Source: Gymnorhina tibicen (Eukaryota > Chordata > Aves > Passeriformes > Artamidae). From it: DNA of 64,000 nt. Positions within the stretch are counted from its first letter, which is position 1. Each line of letters opens with the position of its first letter. The stretch is from assembly GCA_013399875.1 (NCBI GenBank), contig VXAZ01007517.1, positions 310,001 to 374,000 on the forward strand, read 5' to 3'. This document shows, piece after piece, positions 40,001 through 50,765 of the stretch. Below the pieces are notes generated by a model. It worked only from the letters and a program-made list of their open reading frames with translations. It ran no database searches and was not told where the DNA came from. The translations under genes were made by a program, and so were the position numbers.

Positions 40001-41073
40001 ATAACCCAGAAAAAAAGTGCACTGATCTCAAGAGAAATTAATTAGGTTTGGGGTGAAATCACATACTTTTTAGAACTTGATGTGAACATTTTCTGGTTTT
40101 CATTTTGGTTCTGAAGATTTTTGTTTTCCTCAGAAAATGGAACCCCTGTTGCCAATCTGAATTGTGGTATTTAAATGCCATTTTGGTGTTAAATAAAAAG
40201 GAAATTAAAAAACCCTCCAAAGTCCTTTAATTGCTGCAGCACTCACTCAGCACTCATTGAGAGTGTGTTTTCTGGGTATTACCCAGCCTACACTGCTGTT
40301 GTCCTTATGCTGTTCAGGACATATCCAATCTGCAATGTCACCTTTGTTTTCCTTGCTAGACACGTGTAAGGGCTCAGCAGAGGAAAGAATGAAAGCCAAA
40401 TGTCAGTCCTTCCTCCTCAGACCATCCTTTCTCCTCTCCCAGCACCGTAGTTGCACGGGCAGAGGGGACTGTGGCTGTAGTCACCAGCTTTACTCCTCTG
40501 TAGGGCAGAGGCCAAACGGAGGTGAGAGAGGCCAGCTCAGGGTGATGAGGATGTGCTGCAGGTTCCTTGGGGTGAGTTACCAATTATCAATAGGTGGCAG
40601 CAGCATCCAGATCGCAGACTCTGTGATCACTTAGGTGATTCCCCAGCCTTCATGTTATTCAGGGCTGCCACTTGTAACTCACCATAGATTTCCAGCTGGA
40701 AGAACTTTCCCTGGAGCAAGAGTTTATTCAGTTTCATCCAAAAAATTCTGGAGCGGCAACTGCTCTCTACAAAACCTGGTGGGAGCACATATAGAGCTGA
40801 TGAGTCAGTGGGACTGGAGGGCAGAGAGGAGGCACATCATGTTACGAGCAAAATAACCGAGTTGTCATCCTTGCCTCTCTCCCCACTCTGCTTTTATCAT
40901 GTTTCACCAACCTGGGGGAGCCATCCGCCTCCCTTGTCCCAGCCAGAACAGCAAGAAAAACAGCCAGATCCTGCAGTGTAAGCACATGAACTAATAATAG
41001 GGAGAACAGAGAGAAAAAATAAAAGATCAAAATGGAAAATTAAGGAGGTGGAAACCAAAGTTGTTACCTGCAT
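25055..41073 (-). CDS. ZPAX: ZPAX-like zona pellucida egg-coat protein, complete (22 coding exons)
   Basis: Secreted egg-envelope glycoprotein of the ZP2/ZPA-related family. Exons, 5' to 3' on the minus strand: 41073-41068, 40990-40912, 40766-40683, 39032-38905, 37535-37389, 36239-36168, 34775-34608, 34515-34419, 33561-33344, 32316-32163, 31235-31027, 29819-29702, 28857-28652, 28021-27904, 27817-27651, 27528-27428, 27336-27215, 27088-27078, 26971-26760, 26678-26555, 25449-25353, 25137-25055. They sum to 2,721 nt (906 residues) with every phase matching. Residues 1-20 form a signal peptide (core [11 protein letters not shown]). Residues 30-600 carry ZP-N-type units ([41 protein letters not shown]). 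Residues ~603-877 form the ZP module ([38 protein letters not shown]). At least twelve N-glycosylation sequons are visible. ZPAX is assigned from family features and avian synteny; a ZP2-like paralogue name is the alternative. Confidence 0.9.
26384..26515 (-). mobile_element. CR1 LINE 3' end fragment in ZPAX intron
   Basis: It starts with a diverged form of the CR1 tail, followed by GGTTAGAAGGGACCC and GGATCATCAAGTCCAACATC, typical of an avian CR1 3' end on the minus strand. It lies about 40 nt past the donor of ZPAX exon 20. Confidence 0.8.
26758..26762 (-). promoter_or_regulatory. ZPAX: Non-canonical GC splice donor of ZPAX exon 19
   Basis: Exon 19 ends GTG GAT GG at 26760 and the intron begins gcaagt. 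The next exon starts G TGT GAG, which restores the conserved VDG-C of the ZP-C subdomain. No GT donor gives that junction, so this is a GC-AG intron with otherwise consensus flanks. Confidence 0.8.
27078..27088 (-). other. ZPAX: 11-nt microexon of ZPAX
   Basis: CATACAGAAGG lies between a branch-like CTAAC, a strong acceptor (TTTCTTTTTCTGCAG) and a strong donor (AGG|gtaaga). Exon 17 ends in phase 1 and exon 19 starts in phase 0; an 11-nt exon is exactly what joins them (Ala-Tyr-Arg-Arg). Without it the frame breaks, or exon 17 must use the poor donor GGT|gtgcaa. Confidence 0.75.
30071..30122 (+). repeat. tRNA-derived SINE-like head with A and B boxes
   Basis: TAGCCCAGTGGTGAA (30075) resembles the Pol III A box (TRGCNNAGYNGG) and GGTCCAAATCC (30112) the B box (GGTTCRANTCC). 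Their starts are 37 nt apart, shorter than the ~44 nt of an intact tRNA. No cloverleaf is evident, so this is more likely an old tRNA-derived SINE than a tRNA gene. Confidence 0.4.
31911..32016. repeat. T/G-rich simple repeat, (TTTTG)n-like
   Basis: A long run built from TTTG, TTTTG and poly-T blocks in the ZPAX intron between exons 10 and 11. On the coding (minus) strand it is an A/C-rich tract. Confidence 0.9.
34927..34965. repeat. (TATAGA)n/(TA)n microsatellite
   Basis: ATATATAGATATATATAGAT followed by a TA and TG run, in the ZPAX intron between exons 6 and 7. Confidence 0.85.
35325..35710 (-). mobile_element. CR1 LINE 3' fragment in ZPAX intron
   Basis: It begins CACAGAATCACAGAATGG and continues GCCATCTAGTCCAACCTT, TGTGTCCAGGCAGTTTTT and CTTGTCCTACTGCTGGGCAC. 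These match CR1 3' sequence, inserted on the minus strand and truncated near 35710. Confidence 0.9.
35757..35990 (-). mobile_element. Older LINE-like (CR1/L3-type) fragment
   Basis: The words GATGAGTTTGACAGTTTCAC and CATTGTGTGAAGAACCACCT resemble a conserved 3' piece of ancient CR1/L3 LINEs. It adjoins the younger CR1 copy. The family call is from memory and weak. Confidence 0.4.
39430..39520 (-). other. Cryptic 91-nt exon-like stretch in ZPAX intron 3
   Basis: It has a good acceptor (GGCTCCCCCATAG) and a consensus donor (GAGA|gtaagc). Exon 3 joins exon 4 directly in frame ([13 protein letters not shown]), so this stretch is not needed. Inclusion would add 91 nt and meet a stop (CAG CAA ACC TGA), so if used it would act as a poison exon. 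Confidence 0.3.
40912..41073 (-). other. ZPAX: ZPAX signal-peptide exons 1 and 2
   Basis: Coding exon 1 supplies only ATG CAG before the donor (CAG|gtaaca). Exon 2 follows a strong acceptor (TTCTCCCTATTATTAG) and reads [20 protein letters not shown]. Together they give a textbook signal sequence starting MQF. A second ATG lies two codons on, inside exon 2, so the start could move by three residues. A further in-frame ATG upstream in exon 1 (MHRSLGTDG) would give a longer, less typical leader. Confidence 0.75.
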
Positions 41074-43711
41074 AGCAAGTGACCCACAGTCTCCATCCGT
41101 CCCCAGAGACCTGTGCATGGGCAGCAAAATCCTCCTCCCTGTGAAGTAAATTGGACCCAGGGGTGCAGATGGAACTTGGTCAGACCCAGGAGGAGGGGTA
41201 CAGGTTACCTTTTACAGATTGTGCTGTCTTCTCCAAACCTTGTGTGTAGACCAGGAGAGGCCAGTGGCTTCTGCTGTGGAAGGACACCTGGGCGGAATCC
41301 TGCAGTGCCCTCCAATGTTATCAGAGCTCGCTCCCGGCAGCAGGAGGCAGCTCCCTCTCTCTGGAAGGGCACAGCACCCTCCTGCCAGATATTTGCAAGG
41401 TCAGAGGCTGCTGCTGAGCCTAACTGTAATGAGTACAGCAGAGGGTGCTTGGTGCTTTCCATCAACCCCTGGGAAGTATCCTCATTCCTTACAGGCCAGT
41501 TGGGTAGCTCTGGCTTCAGGTCTTTAGAACACATGAAATGTTTCCCCAGAGGTATTTTAACTGGGTCTACACAGGAAATACATTTTTGTTTCTGTGAAAT
41601 GTCCCAGTGACCCAGCCATGCCAGAGATAACAGCAGTACTTTGGCAGCTGCACGTTTTGCTTTTGTGGATCCAGTTAGGTTGCCCTTTGATTTATTTGAT
41701 TACCAGAGAGTGTTTTGTTGAAAACATCTTGTTTTCAGAAGTGCTGTGATATCTCTCTATCAGTCAGACCGTGTGCAGGTCTGTAAATGGCCAAGCATAT
41801 TGCCTGGGAAAGTCTTTGCTCCTAATGGGAGTTGTTTCTCTGAGACTGCAAGTGACCCAGGAAAGCAAGGCTGAGAGGATTGGTGAGCTAAAAATACAGT
41901 TTGTGTGGCATGGATGAGACATGGCGGGGTGAGGAGTAGAGGAGACTTAAGTTGACATTTTAGCCATTTTGACCCAGGGCTCAATTTCCTTTTTGTCCCT
42001 ATTTTGGGCCATTGCCCAGACGTTCTTACCTTACTTTGGTTCACAGGCATGAGCAGAGCTGTGCTGTAGAACTGAGATTGTTTTTGCAGCACACTGCACC
42101 ACTGTGGGATAAACAAAAGCCTGAGGGCACATCCCCTCCCAGGACACAGTGCAATCAGTGCGATCTCTTCCTCTCTCAGAGGACCTGTGCACTAACAGCA
42201 GAACCCCTACCACTGCCCTGCCAGACACGCTCACTTTGCACAGCAGGGAACAGTGGCACACAACTCGTGTGAGTGGTCTGGAGCAGAGCCCTGGGGCTTT
42301 AGCAATTAATGTCCTTTGGCCACAAGACCCTTTCTCATTCAGTCGGAACTGAAGTCCAGCTTCTGCAACAACTTCTCGTGGGCCCACACAGGACTCGCTG
42401 CATGATCCTGGCCTGCATTAAATCTGTGTCCGAGTGACTCTTCATTGAATCCAGCTGGGGCTGGAATTCTGCTGGAAATGGCCGTACTCAGATACCACAG
42501 TGATGAGTGTGGTGTAACAATGAGATTTTGAATTTTGAGTGAAAACTTCAGTATATTTGGATAGCAAACAGTTCCAATTTTGATAAGCCACTTCCAAGAG
42601 ACATGTAGCATCTCCCTCAGATACTGTGACTCAAGGTCCGAGGGAGACATGTTTGAGAAAGCATGATCACAATTTATTAATTAGCAGTCAACTGTCAGGG
42701 CAGGTACACAGCTGCAATTAGCTGCCACAAGCAGTGAGACAAATTTCTGCATCTTTGGACAACTCAGACCATTGTGATTACTGTGTTTCTGGCATTAATT
42801 GTGGTGCTAAATGTGACAGAAGTGACTTTGGATGTGACATAGAAATTGTGGTCAGTGTGTGATAGCCAGTTCTTGGCCTCACTGTCAACCAAGCAAAGCA
42901 AAGCATGTCCAGGTCAAACGCTTTTGGCTTCCAAGGATCGCTTAAGTTCTGTGGAAAGCATTGTTAACACTGGGCGTCTGTAAGCATCAGCTGCTTGTGG
43001 TCCCTGAAGTTCCTCTGGTACTCATTATAAAGGTAGGGAGGATAAGCCTGTGTGTTCCAGGTTATTATATTTGTCTACTCTGTTTTCCTTTCTGTTTTGG
43101 CTGCAAAAGAGCACCCATCTTAATGTTCTTGCAGGGTAAGAAACAGCTGCTGCATTTCAGCTTCAAGGTGATGGCATTCTGCGGTGGATAAGATGATTCA
43201 TGGCTTGTGTTCTTTTGAGCTGAAAGGTACCATTTGAATGTAATGTTTTGGTTTCTCTTTTTTCCTGCATGGGTCTGGACCCGAGCTTTGTATTATATAA
43301 TGTGATTGAGGATTTAAAACCGGCCACTTGGAGCAGCACCTCTCCCAGGGAGGCTTGCTTTCAGTGGTGGAAAAAGGCTCCAGCCCTTTGAGTCATGGTG
43401 TTTGTGTCTGTTGTTCTGTGGCACTGAAATCCCCAGGTTACCTGAATACTACAGAAAAAGATTTTTGAATTTTTCTGTCCCAGGTCTTTTAGTGATAACT
43501 TTATTTCTACAACTGGTTAAAGTGCAATGATATTTTTGGTGGTTTTTTTTTCCTCTGGGTCCTGTGTGTTGATCTGAAGTAAGCCTAAAGTTTAATACTT
43601 AGTCTGAGTGTGGGATAGAGTAATATGGCACCCATTATTGGACAAAAAAATAACTAGTGAGCAATGGGAGAGAGAATGGGGCAAAGTCTTGTTTTAATGT
43701 ATCAAAAGCAG
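41074..43711. other. Upstream flank of ZPAX
   Basis: Unique DNA 5' of the ZPAX start. The promoter should lie at its left end, but I see no CpG island and no clear TATA box close to the start. Open stretches such as 41113-41610 (+) lack any recognisable domain. Confidence 0.5.
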
Positions 43712-43893
43712 ATTCATAGAATCATAAAATCATAGAATGGTTTGGATTGGAAGTAACCTTAAAGATCATCTTGTTCCAAACCCCCTGCCATGGGCAGGGA
43801 CACCTTTCCCTGGATCAAGTTGCTCAGGGCTCCATCCAGCTTGGCCTTGAACAATTCCAGGGATGGGGAATCCACAACTTCTCTGAGCAACAG
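43712..43893 (-). mobile_element. CR1 LINE 3' end fragment
   Basis: It opens with two copies of the tail repeat (ATTCATAGAATCATAAAATC), then GGTTTGGATTGGAAGTAACC and CCCCTGCCATGGGCAGGGAC. The element is on the minus strand and only about 180 bp long. Confidence 0.93.
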
Positions 43894-43905
43894 TCTTTGC
43901 TTATA

Positions 43906-46900
43906 TAGAATCCTTGCTTATACTTATGGGTTGGGAAAAGCCAGTATAAGGTATCTGTGCCCTCCTCGTCCTCTTGCAACTGCAGGACTGGCAAACCTTA
44001 AACAGAGACAGAAATAGTTATGTCAGTGTTTCTAAACCTAGAGGTAGCTGCCCAAGAAGGTGAGTTAAGGCCTTCCACTAGAGACAGCCTCTAGAAAGTC
44101 TTCAAGGAGATGATAGAAGAGATGCTTCCCCATGGGAAGATATATGCCTTGGAGTAAGATGAGAATTAGATAACGAGGTTGTGGGTTCAGAAGGTGAGAA
44201 ATGGGAGTGGTGTTAAGCTTTATCTCTGAGAAGTGTTTCCTCAGGGTGTCTGTGAGACACAGAGGTGCAAGTGGCCTCCACCTGCAGGGTAGCACTGTTG
44301 TTCTGGAACGAGCTTGGTCACCTTGGCACAGTTGTGAGCCTGAGCTCTGCTCCCACTCACATGCACCAGGAACTTGTAAATGCATTCAAAAGGCTCTTGA
44401 ATTTCCAGGGTAAAATACCATAAAAAGATAGCTCTGGCTGAACTTCATACATGGCACAAGATAACCTCACTGATGCCACTGGTCTGTCTGTCTTCATAGG
44501 CACATATCACGTTTCAGAGGGCTGAGGCCTTACTGTTCTGTGCAGATGGTGCAGGGGAAAATATACCTGTAAGGAACAACTATAGAAAAATCAGCTCAAA
44601 GCGGCAATTTCTTCCTATCCCCATGGGCAAGCAGTTTGCTTATGCTCTGGACTGTGAGAGTTTACATTCCTTATCTGTTATTATAAAAATATTATAATGA
44701 TTATTATTATTGTCTGTATAATACGTGTTTAGAAATTGTCCTTGTGTTTATGCCATTTTTATCTTTAAAACATGCCACACTCAAATGCACATGAATCCCA
44801 AAAAGCAAAGTTGCTATCATTGCATGCCACTAAATCGTTAAAGTGGTGGAAAAAGCACAAATAAGCAGACCTGTACCTTGATGGGCTTTTAATTTTTTTT
44901 TAAACATGCAATTGGTGTTAATTTCCCTGTGTCTGTAATGTTTGTGTTCACTATAACTGAACAATAGAACTTTGTTTTTGTTCTTTGTGTAAATTAAAAA
45001 CATCTGTTCCCTTTATATGAAAAGTTGTTTTTTTAAAAGAAGCTGGTCTGATCTAACTAAATACCAATGCTGTGTCCACAATGAGTTACTATTAATATTT
45101 GGGAAAGGCAACCATCCAAAGCAAGTGTAATGTCAAATCACTGGCGGGAGTGCATATTTATTGCTCGAAGTGACAGATAAAAATGCAGAGGTTACAAAAA
45201 CAAAATTCTTGCAGATGACTAATGATGCATATATATGCCCCCAGTGCCCCATCACCACATTTACAATTGGCAGGGTGTTCTCCACTGCCTCCTGCTCCCC
45301 AAGATTAATCATCAAGAGACTGGTAGCTTGGCACCCTCCCTGGAGGAGCGACACTGCTCCCACCTTCCCTCCAGCAGATCCTGCATAGAGTGACCTTTGG
45401 GGCATGCTGGAATCTGATCCATCTATTTAATTTGTCTGACTTTTCCCCCACCTCACTCTGGTATTCGACTGCATGGGTTTATTTTCTGCTGAAGGCACAC
45501 GACTTCTTTTCTGCGCAGGTGGAGGAGGTGGATCATGCACTGCATGTTTCTGTAGTGCCTGTGACACCAGCACAGTGGTGGTCTTCAGAGCTGTCTGTTA
45601 GGTCCTGGTATGAAGGAGCTGGAGTCCCAAGACTGGACTGTCATCTTTCTCATGAGGAGCAGTCCTGCATTTATTAGGACTGAAGTAGCTATTTAGGAGG
45701 TTATTTAAAAAAACAAACCAAAACAAACCACTATTTGTCATGATCTGCAGGAGCAGAACTGGGATCTGAGAGGTTCAGCACTCTGCCTGCCCAGGTGACT
45801 GGGGAGCCTTGTTACTAATGTATTTAAGCATCTCAGAGATTATGAAATTGTCCTCACAGGCAGATGTCTTCAGAAGGAAATATATCTAATTAACATTTCT
45901 TGACGAAGGGCCTGATTCAAGAAAACAGCTCTATTGAGTGCAGTAGTTAAGCCCTTGCTTAAATCTCATTTATTTCATCAAGATTTAAACACAAGTAAAC
46001 TTCTTCCAGACCCTGGCCATGCCAAGATCAGACCTGTGTCTCCCCTTGCTGCTGCCTCCAGTGTCCTGTGCTAAAGGTGACATGCCTTTCACTGGCAGGA
46101 ATCAAGAAAAAAGCTTGACTGTATTAAAGAATTAGATATTTTGTTGATATGCTTATTGCAGTCAGTTCCACAACGGGTATTGACCTATCATCAGCATAAT
46201 TTCCTGTCTCCCTCTTAAGGGGACATATGTTAGTATGTCCTTCCCCTCTCCAGTTCTCCTGTAGAGGAGCTCTGTGCTCCTTTCTTTCTCTTACCTTTTT
46301 CCCTGACTACCCCTAATACCTGTAATATTAATCTCTATCTCTTTCTACAGCATTTCTGCTCTCTCTGCCATGCACTATGGCATCCCCCATCCTGCTCCCC
46401 ACAGGTACCTGCACCAGTGTGCAGCCATCTCCTGTGGAGCTGTCATCAGCCTGTTGATGGTATTTCACCTCCATCTCAGACACCCACGGCTGCCTCCAGG
46501 ATGCAGCTGAGCACAGAACTTGCTGAGTCACATTTTTACCACAAAAACACTCATGTACTTCTGCAGAGTCACACAGTTACAGGCACAGCTTGGCCAGAGA
46601 GGAGCAGACAGCTTTTACCCTGAAGTGCATCCAGGAATGCTGGCAAGAAGTCGCTTTTATTTCCTATCTCGGGTTACCACAACGTGGGTTAGGACTACAA
46701 AAGCTTGAAATCCCTGGCAAGCTAATGCTGTACATCTGTCTAAGATGATGGCCAGTGCGGACATCCATGGGCTTCGGCCCATGACCAGTGTGAAGCACTT
46801 TGTTCCTTGCTGAGCAGCTGTCATTAACAGTGATCTGTGAGGTTTCTTCCTGATTTCACCCGGTGGCTTGCATGGCTGCTCTCTTCTCTGTGAGTTCTCC

Positions 46901-47500
46901 TCTCTTGCCTGTGTGGCTGTGGAGGTGATCTACTGCCTGGCCTCACCGACTAATTCTTCTTGTCGTGTTGCTGTCAGGGGGTGAATGCTGTTTCCATCAG
47001 TCTGATGAGCTGCAGCCGCCCTCATCCCCTCGGGGATGTAAAATCTGTAAAATGGGAATAGTACTTGCTGCCAGGGACCCTTGCAAGGGATTAGTAGGGA
47101 ATGTTTGCTGGGTAACTCGAGAGTATCTATAATTCACCAAGCTCAGCCTCCCTGTGAGTGGAGGTCTGTTTGGAAAGATGATCTATGAGGTCACTGCCTC
47201 ACGTCACTGGTACCTTATGCGCTCTTTCTATCATCAGAAACTGGTGAATTAAATTAGTGCTGCACTACGGGAACTGAGTCTTTGTGTTCTGTGGGACCTG
47301 TCAGACTTCCCCACCTCTCAGTAGGACCTGGCGCTCATGGCCCACAGTGAAGGAGAGAGCAAGGTGCAGTGTCCTTTTGTTCTCTTGAGGAAAACAATTT
47401 TGATGCCGATTCTCCCCAGTTATCCAGGCTGATCTAGTGCACCATGCTGCTGTCACCTGCAGACATAATATTTTTTTGGTGTGGGGGTGGAACAGCAGCC
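43906..47500. other. Intergenic, mostly unique DNA
   Basis: No gene was recognised. An AT-rich block (44660-45250) looks like ordinary desert sequence. A possible MIR core word (CTGTAAAATGGGAATAGTAC) lies near 47047. Nothing else is supported. Confidence 0.45.
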
Positions 47501-47539
47501 TACCCGGCTGTATGTCTTTCCAAAAGCAGTGTTCAGAGC

Positions 47540-47870
47540 GTGCCCAGCCGTTCCCAAACCCCTACACCCCGCTGGCCCCGCCGCTTTTAGCGCCGGTTCC
47601 CATTAGGTGTCTCCCTTCCCTTCCGTATGGATGAGCGCGGTCCGTGCCGCCGCAGAGGCGGGATCGTCCCTCGGCGCCGCTCCGGGACGGCGCACCGGGA
47701 TCGGGGCACCGCAGCCCGCCGCGATCAGTTTCTGGCTCAGGGCACACTGATGGATGTTGTACCGGGATTTTTGCCCAGGAGATTTCCTTGGCAAGGGAAG
47801 GGAGCTGGATCCTGCCGCCGGCACCGCGGTCAGAGCAGGGTGTCCCCCTTTCCCAGCCTCCCAGGGGCTA
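47540..47870. promoter_or_regulatory. Isolated CpG-rich island without a recognised gene
   Basis: Dense CpG (for example GCGCGGTCCGTGCCGCCGCA, GGGACGGCGCACCGGGATCG) stands out from the AT-rich surroundings. A + strand open stretch 47627-47878 and a - strand one 47603-47968 cross it, but their Arg/Pro-rich translations look like a by-product of GC content. It may be a promoter of an unannotated non-coding RNA, an orphan CpG island or a decayed GC-rich insertion. Confidence 0.5.
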
Positions 47871-47980
47871 CACAGTGATCCTTGGGGCTCCCTGGGGCTC
47901 CTCTTCCCTGCCTGTTCGGGGCAGACAGCATCCCTGCTCCGGATAAGTGTGTCAGCAGGCAGGGACAAACAGCGCTGAGT

Positions 47981-48700
47981 GTCACAGAATCACAGAATGG
48001 TTTGGGTTGGAAGAGACCTTAAAGATCATCCTGTTCCAAGACCCTGCCTTGGGCCTGGACACCTTCCCCTACACCAGGTTGCTCAAAGCCCCGTCCAGTC
48101 TTGAACACCTCCAGGGCTGGGGCATCCACAGCTTCTCTGGGCAACCTGTTGCAGTGCCTCACCACCCTCACAGTAAAGAATTTCTTCCTAATATCTAATC
48201 TAAATCTCTCCTCTTGTAGTTTAAAACCGTTCTGTCTTGCCCTATCACTATCTGCCAGTGTAAAAAGTTGCTTTCCTTCTGTTTTATAAGTAGTTCAAGT
48301 AGTTAAGCTTCCCCTTTAAGTTCTGGAAGGCTACTAGGAGGTCTCTTTCTGTTTGGAGACCTTCCTGCTTAGAGGCCTCCCCCGAGCCTTCTCTGCTCCA
48401 CGTCTCTCAGCCTGTCTTCATAGGAGAGGTGCTCTAGCTCTCGCACCACCTTTGTGGCCCCCCTCTGGACCCTCTCTAACACATCCACGTCCTTCTTGTG
48501 CTGGGGACCCCAGAGCTGGATGCAACACTACAGGTGAGGTCTCATGAGAGCAGAATCATGGGGCAGAATCCCCTCCCTCAACCTGGAGCCCACAGTGCTT
48601 TGGATGCAGCCCAAGACATGATTTGCTTTCTGGGCTGCAAGGGCATTTCTTGCATCTTGTCCAGCTTTTTATCCACCAGAACCCCCACAGATACCGAGCT
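47981..48700 (-). mobile_element. CR1 LINE 3' fragment (about 700 bp)
   Basis: It begins GTCACAGAATCACAGAATGG and continues through CAGCTTCTCTGGGCAACCTG, CTCCTCTTGTAGTTTAAAAC and CCCAGAGCTGGATGCAACAC to about 48700. It is the longest minus-strand CR1 copy in the window and is truncated at the 5' side. Confidence 0.93.
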
Positions 48701-49709
48701 GTATCTATGTTGTATCCATACAACTTACTTTGCAGCTTCATTCAAGACACGTACATGGAGTTTCAGGCTGAACCCAGAGTTCCTGGTGTCAGGAAAGCAG
48801 GCCAGTAAGGTGGAGGGAGGCTTAGAGAAGGGCTGTTGCCTAGTCACAGGTACTATGTGCTGTCCCTGTTTGGGATGTTCCCTTGTGTCACCAATGTGTG
48901 AAGAAAACACATGCAAAGAAGGATGCATGATAGCAAGCCATGCACAAACGTGCCTGGCCCCCTCCCTGAATCCTAATGTGAAATGATGGCAGTGATGTTC
49001 TGGAGACTTCATGTGGTGAGAAAAAGGCCCTTTGTGGCAATGGGGTGGCTGAGAGGCTTTTGCCTCTCTTTCTGCAGATGATTTCTGATCCTACCTCTAC
49101 TCTAATCAGTTTGGCTCCTGAGTAGCCCTTGTGACATCCCATGGAGCTGTCTAAAGTTATTTAAGTTTTGTGCACCTTGACACTGGACGTGAATTTCTGC
49201 TGCTCCAATATTATTTGGTACTCAAAATACAGCAGGTTGTGAATATACCTGCTTGCTGCAGCCTTCACAGAGATCATCCAGTCACTGCCATGGCTTGCTC
49301 CTCATCTGAAATCACCTTGCAAGGGGATTTTTGTGGCACTAAAATTTTATAGCTGATGGCATATTTTATTCTTAATTCACATACAACACTGTAGTGGCAC
49401 CACTGGCACTCTTGCAGCATATAAGTTTAGGTTATTTTGTCACCATTTTGTAGAGAGGAGGACTTTAGCTTGAGCCTAAAACATTATGCTAAGATTTAGA
49501 TGCCAGAAAGGAATATCTTTACAGAAGTATTTTTTAAAATTTTATTTTGATTTTAATTTATTTATTAATTCTGGGCATGAGCTCCTGTTGCTGGCAGTGA
49601 TGTTAGTTCAGCTGTCTCACAAGCAGAGTTTTGCCCCAGATGCAGCTGCATCTACAATCTTTGGTATAGGCTGACTTATTTAAACAACATTTATCATCTG
49701 GTCTCTGTG
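48701..49709. other. Intergenic, no recognised feature
   Basis: Unique-looking DNA between a CR1 copy and the MIR-like SINE. No gene or RNA was recognised. Confidence 0.45.
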
Positions 49710-49800
49710 GCTTGGGCCACTTACTGAAGGTCACACAGCAGAGACCGGGAAACAGCCCAGCTCTCCTGCCTCTGATCTCCACGCTTGAATTTTTGCAATG
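49710..49800 (-). repeat. MIR-like SINE remnant
   Basis: GGCCACTTACTGAAGGTCAC, then ACAGCAGAGACCGGG and CCAGCTCTCCTGCCTCTGAT follow the reverse complement of the MIR core (the AAGGTCACACAGC word is diagnostic). The remnant is old and diverged. Confidence 0.55.
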
Positions 49801-49904
49801 CTTCCTCAACCGCAGAGCAACACTAATGTCCACAGGCAAGAGAGATGCGGTAGCTAAACTCGGGAGATGTGGAATACAAAGGTGGCTGAAAATCTGTCTG
49901 GGTT

Positions 49905-50765
49905 GGAGGTGAGTGGTTAATGAGCTGGAGTCTGGCTGGTGGTCAGTGCTGAGTGGTGTCTCTCAGCTGTGGTACTGGGATGGATGGTGTCAAACACCTT
50001 CACCACTGCCCCGAGTGACAGCATGGCAGGCTCCTCCGTGGATAATGCCAACTGAGGGGAGCACTGAGTGTGCTGGAGGTTTAACTGCTATCCAGAGAGA
50101 CATGACAAGCTGGGGAAAAGGGGCCTACCGGAACTTCAGAAAGCTCAGCAAAAAGGAATGTGAGGTCCTGAACCTGGGATGGAGCAACCCCATGCACCAC
50201 TGCTGGCCAAGGAGTGACTGAGTGCTGGGAAGAAGCTTTGCAACGAAGGACGTAGGTAGGGGTCCTGGTGGACACCAAATGGGACAGAACTCCTCAGTGG
50301 ACTCCTGTGCCAGTGAGGCTCCTGTGCCCTAGGCCGTATTAGCCAAAGCGTAGCCAGCAGGCTGAGGGAAATGGTGATTCCTAGAGATAGGAGGAGAGGT
50401 CAAGACATCTGGGTTCTCTCAGCATGAGGAGCATCTACTCACTGTTGTGTCCAGCTGCCTAAAGGAGGGTTGCAGAGAAGATAGAACTGAACTCTTCTCA
50501 GATGTTCATAGCAAAAGGACAGAAGGCAATAGTCACAATCGCAGCAAGGGAAATCCTGACTGAATACAAGGAAAAAACATTCACACTCAGTGGTTAACCA
50601 CTGGCATGATTGCCCAGAGAGGCTGTGCAATCTCCATCCTTGAAGATTTTCAAAACATGACTGAACAAGGCCGAGAGCAATCTGATCTAATTTTGAATCT
50701 CTGAGTACAAGTTTTGACCAGATGACTTACAGAGGTCTCTTCCAGCCTAATTTATTCCATGACTT
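49905..50765 (+). mobile_element. CR1 LINE with remnant of ORF2 C-terminus
   Basis: The plus-strand copy contains a decayed reverse-transcriptase tail (AIQRDMTSWGKGAYRNF, KKECEVLNLGWSNPMH) that stops at 50219. It then runs through the CR1 3' UTR to ATGACTTACAGAGGTCTCTT and a degenerate tail near 50765. Frameshifts and stops make it inactive. Confidence 0.92.

Larger units (their letters stand above)
25138..41067 (-). other. ZPAX introns
   Basis: The 21 introns range from under 100 nt to about 1.7 kb. They hold two CR1 copies (26384-26515, 35325-35710), an older LINE-like fragment (35757-35990), T/G-rich and TA-rich simple repeats (31911-32016, 34927-34965), a tRNA-derived element (30071-30122) and one cryptic exon (39430-39520). 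No other gene was recognised on either strand. Confidence 0.75.

Noticed and set aside
40776..40813. 38-nt exon-like stretch between ZPAX exons 2 and 3
   Set aside because: It fits the phase and has a good acceptor, but exon 2 joins exon 3 directly into a clear ZP-N start ([15 protein letters not shown]), making the extra piece unnecessary. Its donor is weak.
41113..41610. 165-codon open stretch on the plus strand overlapping the ZPAX 5' end
   Set aside because: Antisense to the ZPAX upstream region, with no protein signature.
47603..47968. Arg/Pro/Ala-rich open stretches across the CpG island
   Set aside because: Open in several frames on both strands, as expected from GC-rich DNA alone.
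49913..50219. 102-codon open stretch on the plus strand
   Set aside because: It is the decayed C-terminal end of a CR1 ORF2, not a host gene.
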